Part shown: piece after piece, positions 24,591 to 32,733 of the stretch
How positions within the stretch are numbered: the stretch's first letter is position 1
Layout of the letters: every line of letters begins with the position of its first letter
NCBI GenBank assembly: GCA_963712655.1
Contig: CAVQIT010000008.1
Coordinates: forward strand, 1,302,001-1,366,000
DNA: 64,000 nt
Reading direction: 5' to 3'
From: Pollutimonas sp963712655
GTDB taxonomy: Bacteria; Pseudomonadota; Gammaproteobacteria; Burkholderiales; Burkholderiaceae_B
Program-made: the position numbers and the translations under genes
Notes under the pieces: model-generated
Told to the model about the DNA's origin: nothing
The model's database searches: none
What the model saw: only the letters and a program-made list of their open reading frames with translations

Positions 24591-25835
24591 ATGAGCGGCA
24601 ATACAGAGTTGGCGGAGCCTGGCTCCGGCTCGGGTTCGGCGCGGCCTTCGGGCCCGCTGAGCGGTGTCAGGATCCTGGATATTTCGACGGTGATTGCGGG
24701 CCCGTTGTCGTCGACCCTGATGGCGGATTTCGGCGCGGAGGTGCTGAAGATAGAAATACCCGGCGAGGGGGATCATATCCGGCAAATGCCTCCTCATAAA
24801 GAGGGCGAGTCGCTGTGGTCCAAAGTGGCGAATCGAAACAAGCGCGGCATCACGCTGGACTTGCGCCAGCCGGAGGGGGTGGCGCTGTTCGAGCAATTGC
24901 TGCCTGGCTACGATGTGCTGGTGGAGAATTTTCGGCCGGGCACGCTGGCCGGCTGGGGCCTGGGGATGGATCGCCTGACGGCATTGCGGCCCGATTTGAT
25001 TGTCCTGCGTGTCACGGGGTTTGGGCAGACCGGGCCTTATCGAAACCGGCCCGGCTTCGCCAGGATTTTTGAAGCCATGTCGGGCTTTGTCAATTTGTGC
25101 GGCGAGAAAGACGGCCCTCCTATCTACCCTGGCTATCCTGTTTCGGATGCCTTGACCGGCGTCTTCGGGGCGTATTCCATCACCGCGGCAATGCTGCACA
25201 GGGAGCGGCACGGCGGTGGACAGGAGATAGACTTGTCGGCCACCGAGGCCATGTTCCGGGTACTGGATTTCTTGCCCGTCGAATACGACCAATTGGGCCT
25301 GGTGCGCGGCCGCCAAGGCAATTTGAACGCCTATTCCGCGCCCAGCGATGTCTATCGGACCAAGGATGGGAAATGGCTGGCCCTGGCGGTAAGCGCGCCT
25401 ACGGTGTTCAAGCGCCTGGCCATCGCCATGGATCGCACCGACCTTCTGGACGACGAGGCATTCAACACCAATGCCGCCCGGCTCAAGAATCGGGACGGCA
25501 TAGAAACCATCATGAAAGATTGGTTTGCCGTCCGCACGTCAAGCGAAGCGACCGATATATTGCGGTCCCACGATGTCAGTTTCAGCCCCATCTACGACAT
25601 CAGCGACGTCTTCGCCGATCCGCATTTCATGGATCGTGAAATGATCATACCGGTCAAGGATGAGCATTTCGGGCAAATCAGAATGCAGAACGTCGTGCCC
25701 CGGTTTTCCAGGACGCCGGGCAGCGTATGGCGCACCGGACCCGACATAGGGCAGCACAATCAAGAGGTTTACGGCAATGGGCTTGGGCTTTCCGAGGAAC
25801 AGCAAGCCGGCTTGCGCAGCCGCAAGATTATCTGA
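24591..25835 (+). CDS. CaiB/BaiF family (class III) CoA-transferase
   Basis: A 414-residue cytosolic enzyme that moves CoA from a donor thioester to an incoming acid. Family signatures: GPLSGVRILDISTVIAGPL (about 22-40), LMADFGAEVLKIE, NRNKRGITLDLRQPEG and DVLVENFRPGTLAGWGL (about 108-124). The catalytic aspartate expected in the family is likely in ARIFEAMSGFVNLCGE-like context near 155-165, although the usual spacing is not certain. Begins 10 bp after the Bug gene and is followed by a MaoC-like hydratase, suggesting uptake, CoA activation and hydration/dehydration of one substrate. Confidence 0.93.
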   Translation: MSGNTELAEPGSGSGSARPSGPLSGVRILDISTVIAGPLSSTLMADFGAEVLKIEIPGEGDHIRQMPPHKEGESLWSKVANRNKRGITLDLRQPEGVALFEQLLPGYDVLVENFRPGTLAGWGLGMDRLTALRPDLIVLRVTGFGQTGPYRNRPGFARIFEAMSGFVNLCGEKDGPPIYPGYPVSDALTGVFGAYSITAAMLHRERHGGGQEIDLSATEAMFRVLDFLPVEYDQLGLVRGRQGNLNAYSAPSDVYRTKDGKWLALAVSAPTVFKRLAIAMDRTDLLDDEAFNTNAARLKNRDGIETIMKDWFAVRTSSEATDILRSHDVSFSPIYDISDVFADPHFMDREMIIPVKDEHFGQIRMQNVVPRFSRTPGSVWRTGPDIGQHNQEVYGNGLGLSEEQQAGLRSRKII

Positions 25836-25856
25836 AACACAGGCAAGGAGGCGGGC

Positions 25857-26279
25857 ATGGGCATAGCGTTGCCGGAGCAATTTATCTCGAGCTTCGTGCT
25901 TGGCCAGGAACGTTTGGACTTGTACCTGGATGCCGTCGGCGGCGGGCATCCGGTGCATTCGTCGGAGCGCATTGCCCTGGCCGCCGGATTCAAGGGCGTG
26001 CCGTTGGCGGGCGTGCATGTGCTGGGAGCCGCCCTGGCGGCATTCACCCGCCGCTTTGCGGATGTTCCGGTGCAATTGCTGGATATTCAGTCCCGCTTTT
26101 TGCTTCCGGTATATCCGGGGGACGCGGTTACCGCCAGCCTGTCTTTGGAGCCCGGTTCGCTAACGTGCACAGAGCGGTATCAGGCCGGGCGGTATTCAGG
26201 TTTTTGCACTCTGGAAAACGGCGCGAATGCGCTGGAACTCCATATTGGCCTGCGCTTCATCATTCCAAGCCCTATGTGA
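25857..26279 (+). CDS. MaoC-like hotdog-fold dehydratase
   Basis: A 140-residue single hotdog domain of the MaoC (R-specific enoyl-CoA hydratase) type. The segment GGGHPVHSSERIALAAGFKGVPLAGVHVLG (about 28-57, paraphrased as D/GxxxPxHxxxxxAxxxGFxxxxxxG) matches the hydratase-2 pattern, though the usual catalytic Asp is replaced by Gly-Gly in front of HPVH, so activity may be altered. Ribosome site AAGGAGG stands at about 25844-25850. Third gene of the operon after the CoA-transferase; likely acts on the CoA ester formed there. Confidence 0.82.
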   Translation: MGIALPEQFISSFVLGQERLDLYLDAVGGGHPVHSSERIALAAGFKGVPLAGVHVLGAALAAFTRRFADVPVQLLDIQSRFLLPVYPGDAVTASLSLEPGSLTCTERYQAGRYSGFCTLENGANALELHIGLRFIIPSPM

Positions 26280-26295
26280 ACGCCGCGCCGCCGGC

Positions 26296-27282
26296 CTATT
26301 GGTTCACATCGACCACGATACGGCCCCGCACGTGCCCGGCCAGCAGTTGCGCCGCTTTTTCCACGACTTGACCCAGGCCTATGGTAGTGGCATTGATCCG
26401 GTTCAGCTTATCGAGATCCAGATCCTGGCCTAAGCGCCGCCAGGCTTCTTGCCGGTCCGCCATGGGGCAATAGACGCTGTCCACGCCTTGCAGGGTGATG
26501 CCCCTGAGAATGAACGGCGCGACGCTGCCCGGAAGGTCCATGCCCTGGGCCAGGCCGCAGGCGGCGACCGTGCCTTGGTAACGCATGGCGGCGCAGATAT
26601 TGGCCAAGGTATGGCTGCCCACCGAATCGACCGCGCCGGCCCAGCGTTCTTTTGCCAGCGGCTTGCCGGCTTGGTTCAGCGTATTGCGGTCGATGATTTC
26701 GGCGGCGCCCAGATGCTTCAGGTAATCCGCTTCTTCAGGGCGCCCAGTGGATGCGGCGACGCGGTAGCCCAGCTTTGCCAGGATCGAAACCGCCACGCTG
26801 CCTACGCCGCCGGCGGCCCCTGTTACCAGGACATCGCCTTTATCGGGCGTGACGCCGTTGCGCTGCAATGCCATGACGCACAGCATGGCGGTATAGCCCG
26901 CGGTGCCTATGGCCATTGCCTGCGCGGCCCGCATGCCGTCGGGCATGTGTATGAGCCAGTCGCCCTTGAGCCGGGCTTTCTGGGCGAGGCCTCCCCAGTG
27001 GGTTTCACCGACACCCCAGCCGTTCAATATAACCTCGTCGCCCGCTTTGAAATTTGGATGAGCGCTGTGCTCCACCGTGCCGGCCAAGTCTATTCCGGGC
27101 ACCATGGGGAACTGGCGCACCACCGGCGATTTGCCGGTAATGGCCAATGCGTCTTTGTAATTCAGCGTGGAATAGGCGATGCGGACGGATACGTCGCCCT
27201 CGGGCAGGGCCGATTCGTCGACCTGCTTGAGCGATGCGCGGTAAGCGCTATCATCTTTTTCTATCAGAATGGCGTCGAACAT
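26296..27282 (-). CDS. acuI: Acrylyl-CoA reductase-like zinc-free MDR oxidoreductase (YhdH/AcuI family)
   Basis: A 328-residue medium-chain dehydrogenase/reductase of the YhdH/AcuI subfamily, which reduces acryloyl-CoA to propionyl-CoA with NADPH. It opens with FDAILIEKDD and the YSTLNYKDALAITGKSPVVR segment (about 34-53), has no catalytic zinc ligands, and carries the nucleotide loop VTGAAGGVGSVAVSILAKLGY (about 153-172). It converges on the MaoC gene with 16 bp between stops. The role could be detoxifying acryloyl-CoA from the neighbouring operon, but the pairing is only positional. Function assignment is by family resemblance. Confidence 0.85.
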   Translation of the reverse strand: MFDAILIEKDDSAYRASLKQVDESALPEGDVSVRIAYSTLNYKDALAITGKSPVVRQFPMVPGIDLAGTVEHSAHPNFKAGDEVILNGWGVGETHWGGLAQKARLKGDWLIHMPDGMRAAQAMAIGTAGYTAMLCVMALQRNGVTPDKGDVLVTGAAGGVGSVAVSILAKLGYRVAASTGRPEEADYLKHLGAAEIIDRNTLNQAGKPLAKERWAGAVDSVGSHTLANICAAMRYQGTVAACGLAQGMDLPGSVAPFILRGITLQGVDSVYCPMADRQEAWRRLGQDLDLDKLNRINATTIGLGQVVEKAAQLLAGHVRGRIVVDVNQ

Positions 27283-27294
27283 TTTGGTGCTCCT

Positions 27295-28260
27295 TTATAA
27301 GTGCCGTATTCCCGCAATGCCGTGCGCGCCATGACGGCGCGCCGTCTGGACAGTATGAGCCGATTGCCCGCCGATGGCGAAGACCGGCAGATTGGCCTGG
27401 CCGGCGAACTCGGCGAACCGGTTCCAGCCCATGCCGGGTTCACCGGGATGAGAAGGGGTGTCCAGCACATGTCCCAGCACCACGAAATCGGCATTCAGGC
27501 TGCGGGCGGCCAGCAGATCGTCGGCGTTATGCGCCGATACGCCGATCAGGCCAGGGTGGGGGGCCGGCGCCGGCGGAGCCGATTGCAATGCGCGCGCATC
27601 GTCCGCCCGGAAATGCACGCCATCGGCCTGCGCCCGCCAGCTTTCCGGATGGCAACTGTTAAGCAGGCAGCGCGCGCCGAACTCGCGGCAACGTTGCAGG
27701 ACTTGCAGGAACGCGTCGTGGATGCCTGGGCTGCTTGCGCCCGCGGCCCATTCGGGTTCACGGAACTGCACCAGTTTTATGCCGCCTTGCAAGGCGGCTG
27801 TCAATTTGGCCAGGAATTCCGGAAGGCGGGCCGAGCTGCCTATGGATGTGAGCAGATACCGGTCGGGCAATTTCAGCCAGCGCAAAGGCGGTTCGGTGGC
27901 GGGCAGCAGCGGGCCCACGGTGAGAGTTTGTTGCGGGTCGACCCAGGCCAGCCGCTGGCCTTCCACGCCGCTGGGCTCGCCGGTCCAGCCGGTGACACGG
28001 CAAAACGCCAGGCGCACGATATTCTTGGGATATTCGTGCGTATAGGTTACCCAAGGCGTGGCGTCGGTGACGCCTATGTCCAGTTCTTCTTTCAGTTCCC
28101 GCGCCAGCGCTTGCAGCACGCTTTCGCCCGCTTCTATCTTGCCGCCCGGCAGTTCCCACCAGCCCGGCCAGGGCTTGTCGGCGGGGCGTTCGGCCAATAG
28201 CAGCGAGCCATTGGGGCGCAGGATCAGGCCTGCGGCGACATCGATAAACGGTTTAGACAT
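27295..28260 (-). CDS. Nudix hydrolase fused to thiamine-phosphate-synthase-like domain (MutT-ThiE type)
   Basis: A 321-residue two-domain protein. Residues 1-130 form a MutT-type Nudix domain with the Nudix box GGKIEAGESVLQALARELKE.. near 38-60, which hydrolyses oxidised dNTPs such as 8-oxo-dGTP. Residues about 150-321 form a TIM-barrel like thiamine phosphate synthase, with a phosphate-binding LPVFAIGGQSAHTVQTARRHGAHGIAGI ending (about 289-316, shown in part). This fusion is well known across betaproteobacteria and is annotated as 8-oxo-dGTP diphosphatase; whether the second half is catalytic is unclear. It lies just downstream of the DUF815 ATPase gene. Confidence 0.9.
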   Translation of the reverse strand: MSKPFIDVAAGLILRPNGSLLLAERPADKPWPGWWELPGGKIEAGESVLQALARELKEELDIGVTDATPWVTYTHEYPKNIVRLAFCRVTGWTGEPSGVEGQRLAWVDPQQTLTVGPLLPATEPPLRWLKLPDRYLLTSIGSSARLPEFLAKLTAALQGGIKLVQFREPEWAAGASSPGIHDAFLQVLQRCREFGARCLLNSCHPESWRAQADGVHFRADDARALQSAPPAPAPHPGLIGVSAHNADDLLAARSLNADFVVLGHVLDTPSHPGEPGMGWNRFAEFAGQANLPVFAIGGQSAHTVQTARRHGAHGIAGIRHL

Positions 28261-28309
28261 GGGTTGCGGTCCGGCTGGTGCGATAAAGTGGGCTCATGGC
28301 GATATGGCG

Positions 28310-29177
28310 TCACGCATGGCGCGCGGCCCAGTCGCGCGCGAATTGCCGCGCCACCCGTCCCGAGCGGGAGCCCCGTTCCAGCGCCCATTGCAGCGCTTCC
28401 GTGCGCGAGGCGTCGGTACTCGGCGGCCGAACAGCCGTGCTCTTTCAGCCAGTAATACACGATATCCAGATAATCGTCTTGCTTGAAGGGATAAAACGAT
28501 AGCCACAGGCCGAAGCGTTCGGATAGCGATATTTTTTCTTCCACGGTTTCGCCAGGATGGATTTCGCCGTCGGCCTGGTGTTTGGCGCCCAGGTTTTCGC
28601 TCATGTATTCCGGCATGAGATGGCGGCGATTGGACGTGGCGTAGATAAGCACGTTGTCGCCCGATGCGCTGACCGAGCCGTCGAGCACCGATTTCAGCGC
28701 CTTGTAGCCGGCTTCGCCTTCCTCGAAGGATAGATCGTCGCAAAAAATAATGAAGCGCTCGGGGCGCGCGCTGACCAGGTCGACGATGTCGCCCAGGTCG
28801 CCCATATCGGCCTTGTCCACCTCGATAAGGCGCAGGCCCTGGTCGCCGTAGGTGGCCAGCATCGCCTTGACCAGCGAGCTTTTGCCGGTGCCGCGGGCGC
28901 CTGTCATCAGTACATTATTGGCCGGCTTCTTGTGCAGGAAGTGCCGCGTATTGCGGTCGATGACGGACTTCTGGCGCTCGATGTGCTGCAAATCGTCGAG
29001 GTTGATGGTTGAAACGTGGGCGACCGCGTCCAGCCAGCCGCGCGCCCCGCGTTTGCGCCAGCGGAAGGCGTGCGCCGACCAGTTGGTTTCGGGCGGGGCG
29101 GGTGGAAGCCACGCTTCCAGTTGCGCCAGAACGCGTTCGGCGCGACCGATGAGCAAGCTCAGGTCAATGGCTGTCAC
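28310..29177 (-). pseudogene. DUF815-family AAA ATPase with a C-terminal frameshift
   Basis: About 288 residues of a DUF815 P-loop ATPase. Walker A is MTGARGTGKSSLVKA (about 91-105), Walker B RFIIFCDDLSF (about 139-149), and KDTPRHFLHKKPANNVL-like sequence precedes the P loop. After EHGCSAAEY the given frame goes astray and ends at 28224; dropping one base near 28416 (TACCGACGCC read as TACGACGCC) restores ASRTEALQWALERGSRSGRV and a stop at 28310. Only the last ~35 residues are affected. As written the protein would have a longer unrelated tail overlapping the Nudix gene. Could be a sequence error. GTG start at 29177. The family's cellular job is not established. Confidence 0.82.
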
Positions 29178-29369
29178 AGATATCTCCTAGGACAATACGC
29201 AAGCAAACTGGCATTATCGCCAATTTGCGGCGGCTTGTTCCAGCTTTTGGCTAAATTGCGTCACGTATAATCCTATCGTTCGGACGGCTTGGACCAATTT
29301 GCGCCAGGCGGCCCCTGGATCGGCCGATCTTCCGATGTCATCAATACTAACTTTACGCCGGACCACGTT

Positions 29370-30335
29370 TTGAATCTTCCCGAGTTAACTGCCCCCATTG
29401 CGAACGACATGAAAGCGGTCGATGCGGTCATACGCGCCCGCCTGGATTCCGACGTCGTCCTGATACGCACCATCGGCGACTATATTGTCGGCGCCGGCGG
29501 CAAGCGCATGCGGCCGGCCATGGTCCTGATGGTGGCCAAGGCCCTGGGCTACCAGGGCACAAGCCATCATTTGCTGGCGGCGGTGGTCGAGTTCATTCAT
29601 ACCGCCACCCTGCTGCACGATGATGTGGTCGACGAATCCGACATGCGGCGCGGCCGCAGCACCGCCAACGCCATATTCGGCAATGCCGCCAGCGTGCTGG
29701 TGGGCGACTATCTGTATTCGCGCTCATTTGAAATGATGGTCGAATCCAACTCGATGCCGGCCATGTCGGTGCTGTCCGGCGCCACCACGGTTATCGCCGA
29801 GGGCGAAGTCCTGCAGTTGCTGAACGTGCACGACCCCGATGTATCGCTGGATCGCTATTTGCAGGTGGTGCGCTATAAAACGGCCAAGCTGTTCGAGGCC
29901 GCGGCGCAGGTAGGCGCCATCGTCGCCGGCGCCACGCCTCAGCAAGAGGCCGCGGCGGCGGCGTACGGGCGCCATATCGGCACCGCGTTCCAATTGATCG
30001 ACGATGTGCTGGACTACAGCAGCGACGTCGATACATTGGGTAAAAATGTGGGCGACGATTTGCGCGAAGGCAAGCCCACCATGCCGCTGATACGCGTCAT
30101 GGAAGTCGGCACCGACGCCCAGAAACAACTGATACAAGACGCTATCCGCACGGGCGAAGCCGACTTCGAGGCGGTGGCCCAAGCCATACACGATACCCGG
30201 GCGCTGGACTATACCCGCCAGGCGGCCGTGGCCGAAGCCGAACTGGCCCGCCAGGCGCTGGCCGACTATCCCGTTTCCGTTCATCAAGAATCTTTGTTAG
30301 AATTTTGTACTTTCGCGATAGAACGCGATCATTGA
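29370..30335 (+). CDS. ispB: Octaprenyl-diphosphate synthase (trans-polyprenyl synthetase)
   Basis: A 321-residue cytosolic prenyltransferase that extends farnesyl diphosphate with isopentenyl units to form the ubiquinone side chain. Both aspartate-rich magnesium sites are present: LLHDDVVDESDMRRGR and LIDDVLDYSSD; GGKRMRPAMVLM is the usual early motif. The TTG at 29370 is chosen since it gives MNLPELTAPIANDMKAVDAV, the typical N-terminus; a TTG at 29289 is also in frame and adds 27 residues. No strong ribosome site separates the two. The frequent partners rplU-rpmA are not upstream. It reads towards tRNA-Pro. Confidence 0.93.
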   Translation: MNLPELTAPIANDMKAVDAVIRARLDSDVVLIRTIGDYIVGAGGKRMRPAMVLMVAKALGYQGTSHHLLAAVVEFIHTATLLHDDVVDESDMRRGRSTANAIFGNAASVLVGDYLYSRSFEMMVESNSMPAMSVLSGATTVIAEGEVLQLLNVHDPDVSLDRYLQVVRYKTAKLFEAAAQVGAIVAGATPQQEAAAAAYGRHIGTAFQLIDDVLDYSSDVDTLGKNVGDDLREGKPTMPLIRVMEVGTDAQKQLIQDAIRTGEADFEAVAQAIHDTRALDYTRQAAVAEAELARQALADYPVSVHQESLLEFCTFAIERDH

Positions 30336-30395
30336 AAAAAATCCCGTTGCCGCCTGGTGGTTGAATTTGCCGGGCGGCAAGCTTGAAGAAAAAAT

Positions 30396-30472
30396 CGGGG
30401 CGTAGCTCAGCCTGGTAGAGTACTGCGTTCGGGACGCAGGAGTCGCATGTTCGAATCATGTCGCCCCGACCA
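30396..30472 (+). tRNA. tRNA-Pro, anticodon CGG
   Basis: A 77-base cloverleaf with encoded CCA. Acceptor stem CGGGGCG pairs with CGCCCCG; D arm GTAGCTCAGCCTGGTAGAG; anticodon stem-loop CTGCG-TTCGGGA-CGCAG gives anticodon CGG (reads proline codon CCG); T arm contains GTTCGAATC. Ends ..CGACCA at 30472. Confidence 0.97.
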
Positions 30473-30513
30473 CCGAATTCCATTAAAAATTCTTGTGAAT
30501 ACAAGGGCTTAAG

Positions 30514-30540
30514 CGCACGACGGCAGTCGTGCGTTTTTCG
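30514..30540 (+). terminator. Rho-independent terminator after tRNA-Pro
   Basis: CGCACGAC (30514-30521) pairs with GTCGTGCG (30526-30533) around GGCA, followed by TTTTT at 30534-30538. Well placed to end the tRNA transcript. Confidence 0.85.
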
Positions 30541-30695
30541 TTTGATGCGCGCCCTGCCGAAAACTGATTTTATTCAGTCGGCGCGCGCTGGTGGCCGGCA
30601 TTGGCGTGGGTGGCGCAGTTCTGCAGCCTTCGGCCTGTTTATGCAGAAGTGCGCGAGAGGCCCCTTGAACTTCAAGCTTGATATGGTGCGAGGCG

Positions 30696-31673
30696 TCAGT
30701 TTGTATTTATATCGGCGCTCTTGACTACTTCTTCCCATTGGCGCACCTCTTCCAACATTACCTTCTGAGCTTTAGTTGGGTCCAGCTTGTAGGCGCTTAA
30801 CCCGGCGGTTGCAAACCTTTCCTGCACCTCCGGGTCGGCCAGAACGGCCGCCAAGGTTTCTCTCCATTTCGCTTTAGCCGGCTCGGGAGTGTCGGCTGGG
30901 ACAAGCAGGGCAAACCAATAACTGACATCAAAGTTGTCAACGCCGCCTTCGCGGAACGTGGGCACGTCGGCAAAACGCTTATCGCGCTGTTCACCTGTCT
31001 GGGCGAGCGTGATTATTTGGTCGCCCTTCAGAAGCGGCGCGGCTGACGCGGGATTTGTAAATACCAGGTCGATATGGCCCGCCAGCAAGTCGTTCAACGC
31101 CAAGGAAGAGCCTTTGTATGGAACAACCGTCAAGTCGACGCCGGCTTTAGATTTAAAGTATTCGGTGATCAGGTGGCTTGGCGAGCCGTGCCCTGTACCG
31201 ATGGTAATGGTCCCTGGCTTCTCCTTCGCCAGCTTGACTAAGTCTTGAACGCTCTTGACACCCAATTGCTTATTGGCAAATAGCATTACCTCGGCGCGGC
31301 TCACGAACCCCACCACTGAAAAGTCCCTTACCGAGTCGTATGGAAGGTTCTTGTATAGCGCTGGCGCTGTGGTCTGCGCATTGTCGGCTAAAAGCGCTGT
31401 GTAGCCCCCTTGCCCTTTTTTCGCTGCCAGTCCGGTACCGATAGTGGCGCCCGCTCCCGCGCGATTCTCCACCACGACAGCTTGGCCGAAACGTTCCCCG
31501 AGTTTTTGGGCCAACAGCCGTGCTACAAAGTCTGACGACCCGCCTGCGGCGTAGGGGACGATCATATTGATTGTCCGTGTGGGAAATGTTTCGGCGTGGC
31601 TTGCGGCCACCGCCGCTATCGAAACTACACAGCCTATGACCATTCGGGCCAGTTCGCCTCTCCGGGTTCCCAT
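30696..31673 (-). CDS. Bug/TctC-family periplasmic solute-binding protein
   Basis: A receptor of about 325 residues with N-terminal signal RRGELARMVIGCVVSIAAVAASHAE (shown in part) followed by FPTRTINMIVPYAAGGSSD, the first ligand loop. GTGHGSPSHLITEYFKS and VVPYKGSSLALNDLLAG are the other Bug landmarks. The ATG at 31673 is chosen because GGAGG stands 8 bases before it; an upstream start at 31727 has no ribosome site. It is divergent from a LysR gene across 100 bp, so that regulator probably controls it. Lower similarity between this and the other Bug proteins here suggests a different ligand. Confidence 0.93.
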   Translation of the reverse strand: MGTRRGELARMVIGCVVSIAAVAASHAETFPTRTINMIVPYAAGGSSDFVARLLAQKLGERFGQAVVVENRAGAGATIGTGLAAKKGQGGYTALLADNAQTTAPALYKNLPYDSVRDFSVVGFVSRAEVMLFANKQLGVKSVQDLVKLAKEKPGTITIGTGHGSPSHLITEYFKSKAGVDLTVVPYKGSSLALNDLLAGHIDLVFTNPASAAPLLKGDQIITLAQTGEQRDKRFADVPTFREGGVDNFDVSYWFALLVPADTPEPAKAKWRETLAAVLADPEVQERFATAGLSAYKLDPTKAQKVMLEEVRQWEEVVKSADINTN

Positions 31674-31773
31674 TCTTGTGTCCTCCAATTGCGCATAGTT
31701 AGAATGTTGTTTGAGCTGCTCCAGCATAATGGCAGCTGGCGGGTAAGACCATTGACTAATTCAACGGACTGTT

Positions 31774-32715
31774 ATGACTGCATCGAATACCAGCGTTCTC
31801 TCGCGCATACCGTCCTTACGGTCGCTATTGTTTTTTAATGCCGCCGGGCGACATCTGAACCTGGTAAGGGCCGCCGCGGAACTTTGCCTGACCCAGAGCG
31901 CCCTGAGCCGGCAAATAAAAACATTGGAAGACCACCTCGGTGTCCAACTGTTCGAACGCGGGCCCCGCGGGCTGCGCTTCACTGAAGAAGGAGAGCTTCT
32001 TTACGACTTCACTTCCCGTGCATTCCTCCTGATGGATCAAGGGGTAAGCAAACTGGCGGCCACAGCTGGCCGGCACACACTGGTAGTGTCCGTTGCCCGA
32101 AGCTTTGCGCAACGTGTTCTGGCTCCGCGGTTAGGCGCGTTCATGTCCGCAAATCCGGACGTTGACCTGAGGATTGACGTGCACCGCTATTACGCCGACC
32201 TGGAGTCATCGGATGCGGACATTTCGATCCGCTTGGGTAAAGGCGATTGGCCTGATTACCAGTCCGTCAAAATTACCGATGATGTATTGATTCCAGTGTG
32301 CGCTCCGAGCGTCGCCGCCCAACTTGAGAGGCATCGCGCCATTCCCGACGACATCATCCTGCTCCGCAACCGGGAGCGGGACTACCTGGACTTTTGGGAG
32401 CTGCACAACACTGAAACGCCTATTCGCTCAGCTCGGCGCCTGTCCATCGACTTTAACGATTCAGCAACGGTGTTATCGACGCTCGAAAGCGGCGTCGGCA
32501 TTACCGTTACCCGCTCATCCCTGGCCGCGGACGCATTGGAACGAGGCTCTTTGGTGCGTCCCTTCGCCGGCGTAGCGAATGACGGGCTGAATTATTATGC
32601 CGTGGGGTCGCAGCGCTCCACGAAGAACTTGGTGGTAAAGCTTTTCATGCAATGGCTCGCCGCGACGTTTGGAGGTGATTTTTCAGAGTCTGTGCTGCGT
32701 ACCACAGCACGCTAA
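31774..32715 (+). CDS. LysR-family transcriptional regulator, GcvA-like
   Basis: A 313-residue LysR regulator. The HTH is at about residues 16-76 (FFNAAGRHLNLVRAAAELCL, TQSALSRQIKTLEDHLGVQL), followed by the family's FERGPRGLRFTEEGELLY turn. The overall pattern and the VARSFAQRVLAPRLGAFMSA opening of the effector domain match the GcvA subgroup. Divergent from the Bug gene at 31673 and followed, on the opposite strand, by a class V aminotransferase. It likely controls the Bug gene and perhaps its own expression. Confidence 0.92.
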   Translation: MTASNTSVLSRIPSLRSLLFFNAAGRHLNLVRAAAELCLTQSALSRQIKTLEDHLGVQLFERGPRGLRFTEEGELLYDFTSRAFLLMDQGVSKLAATAGRHTLVVSVARSFAQRVLAPRLGAFMSANPDVDLRIDVHRYYADLESSDADISIRLGKGDWPDYQSVKITDDVLIPVCAPSVAAQLERHRAIPDDIILLRNRERDYLDFWELHNTETPIRSARRLSIDFNDSATVLSTLESGVGITVTRSSLAADALERGSLVRPFAGVANDGLNYYAVGSQRSTKNLVVKLFMQWLAATFGGDFSESVLRTTAR

Positions 32716-32733
32716 GCCGCGGCTTTCCAAAGA

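Noticed and set aside
30541..30695. Second tRNA or att repeat after tRNA-Pro
   Set aside because: No cloverleaf and no repeat of the tRNA 3' end could be found by eye in this stretch or farther downstream.
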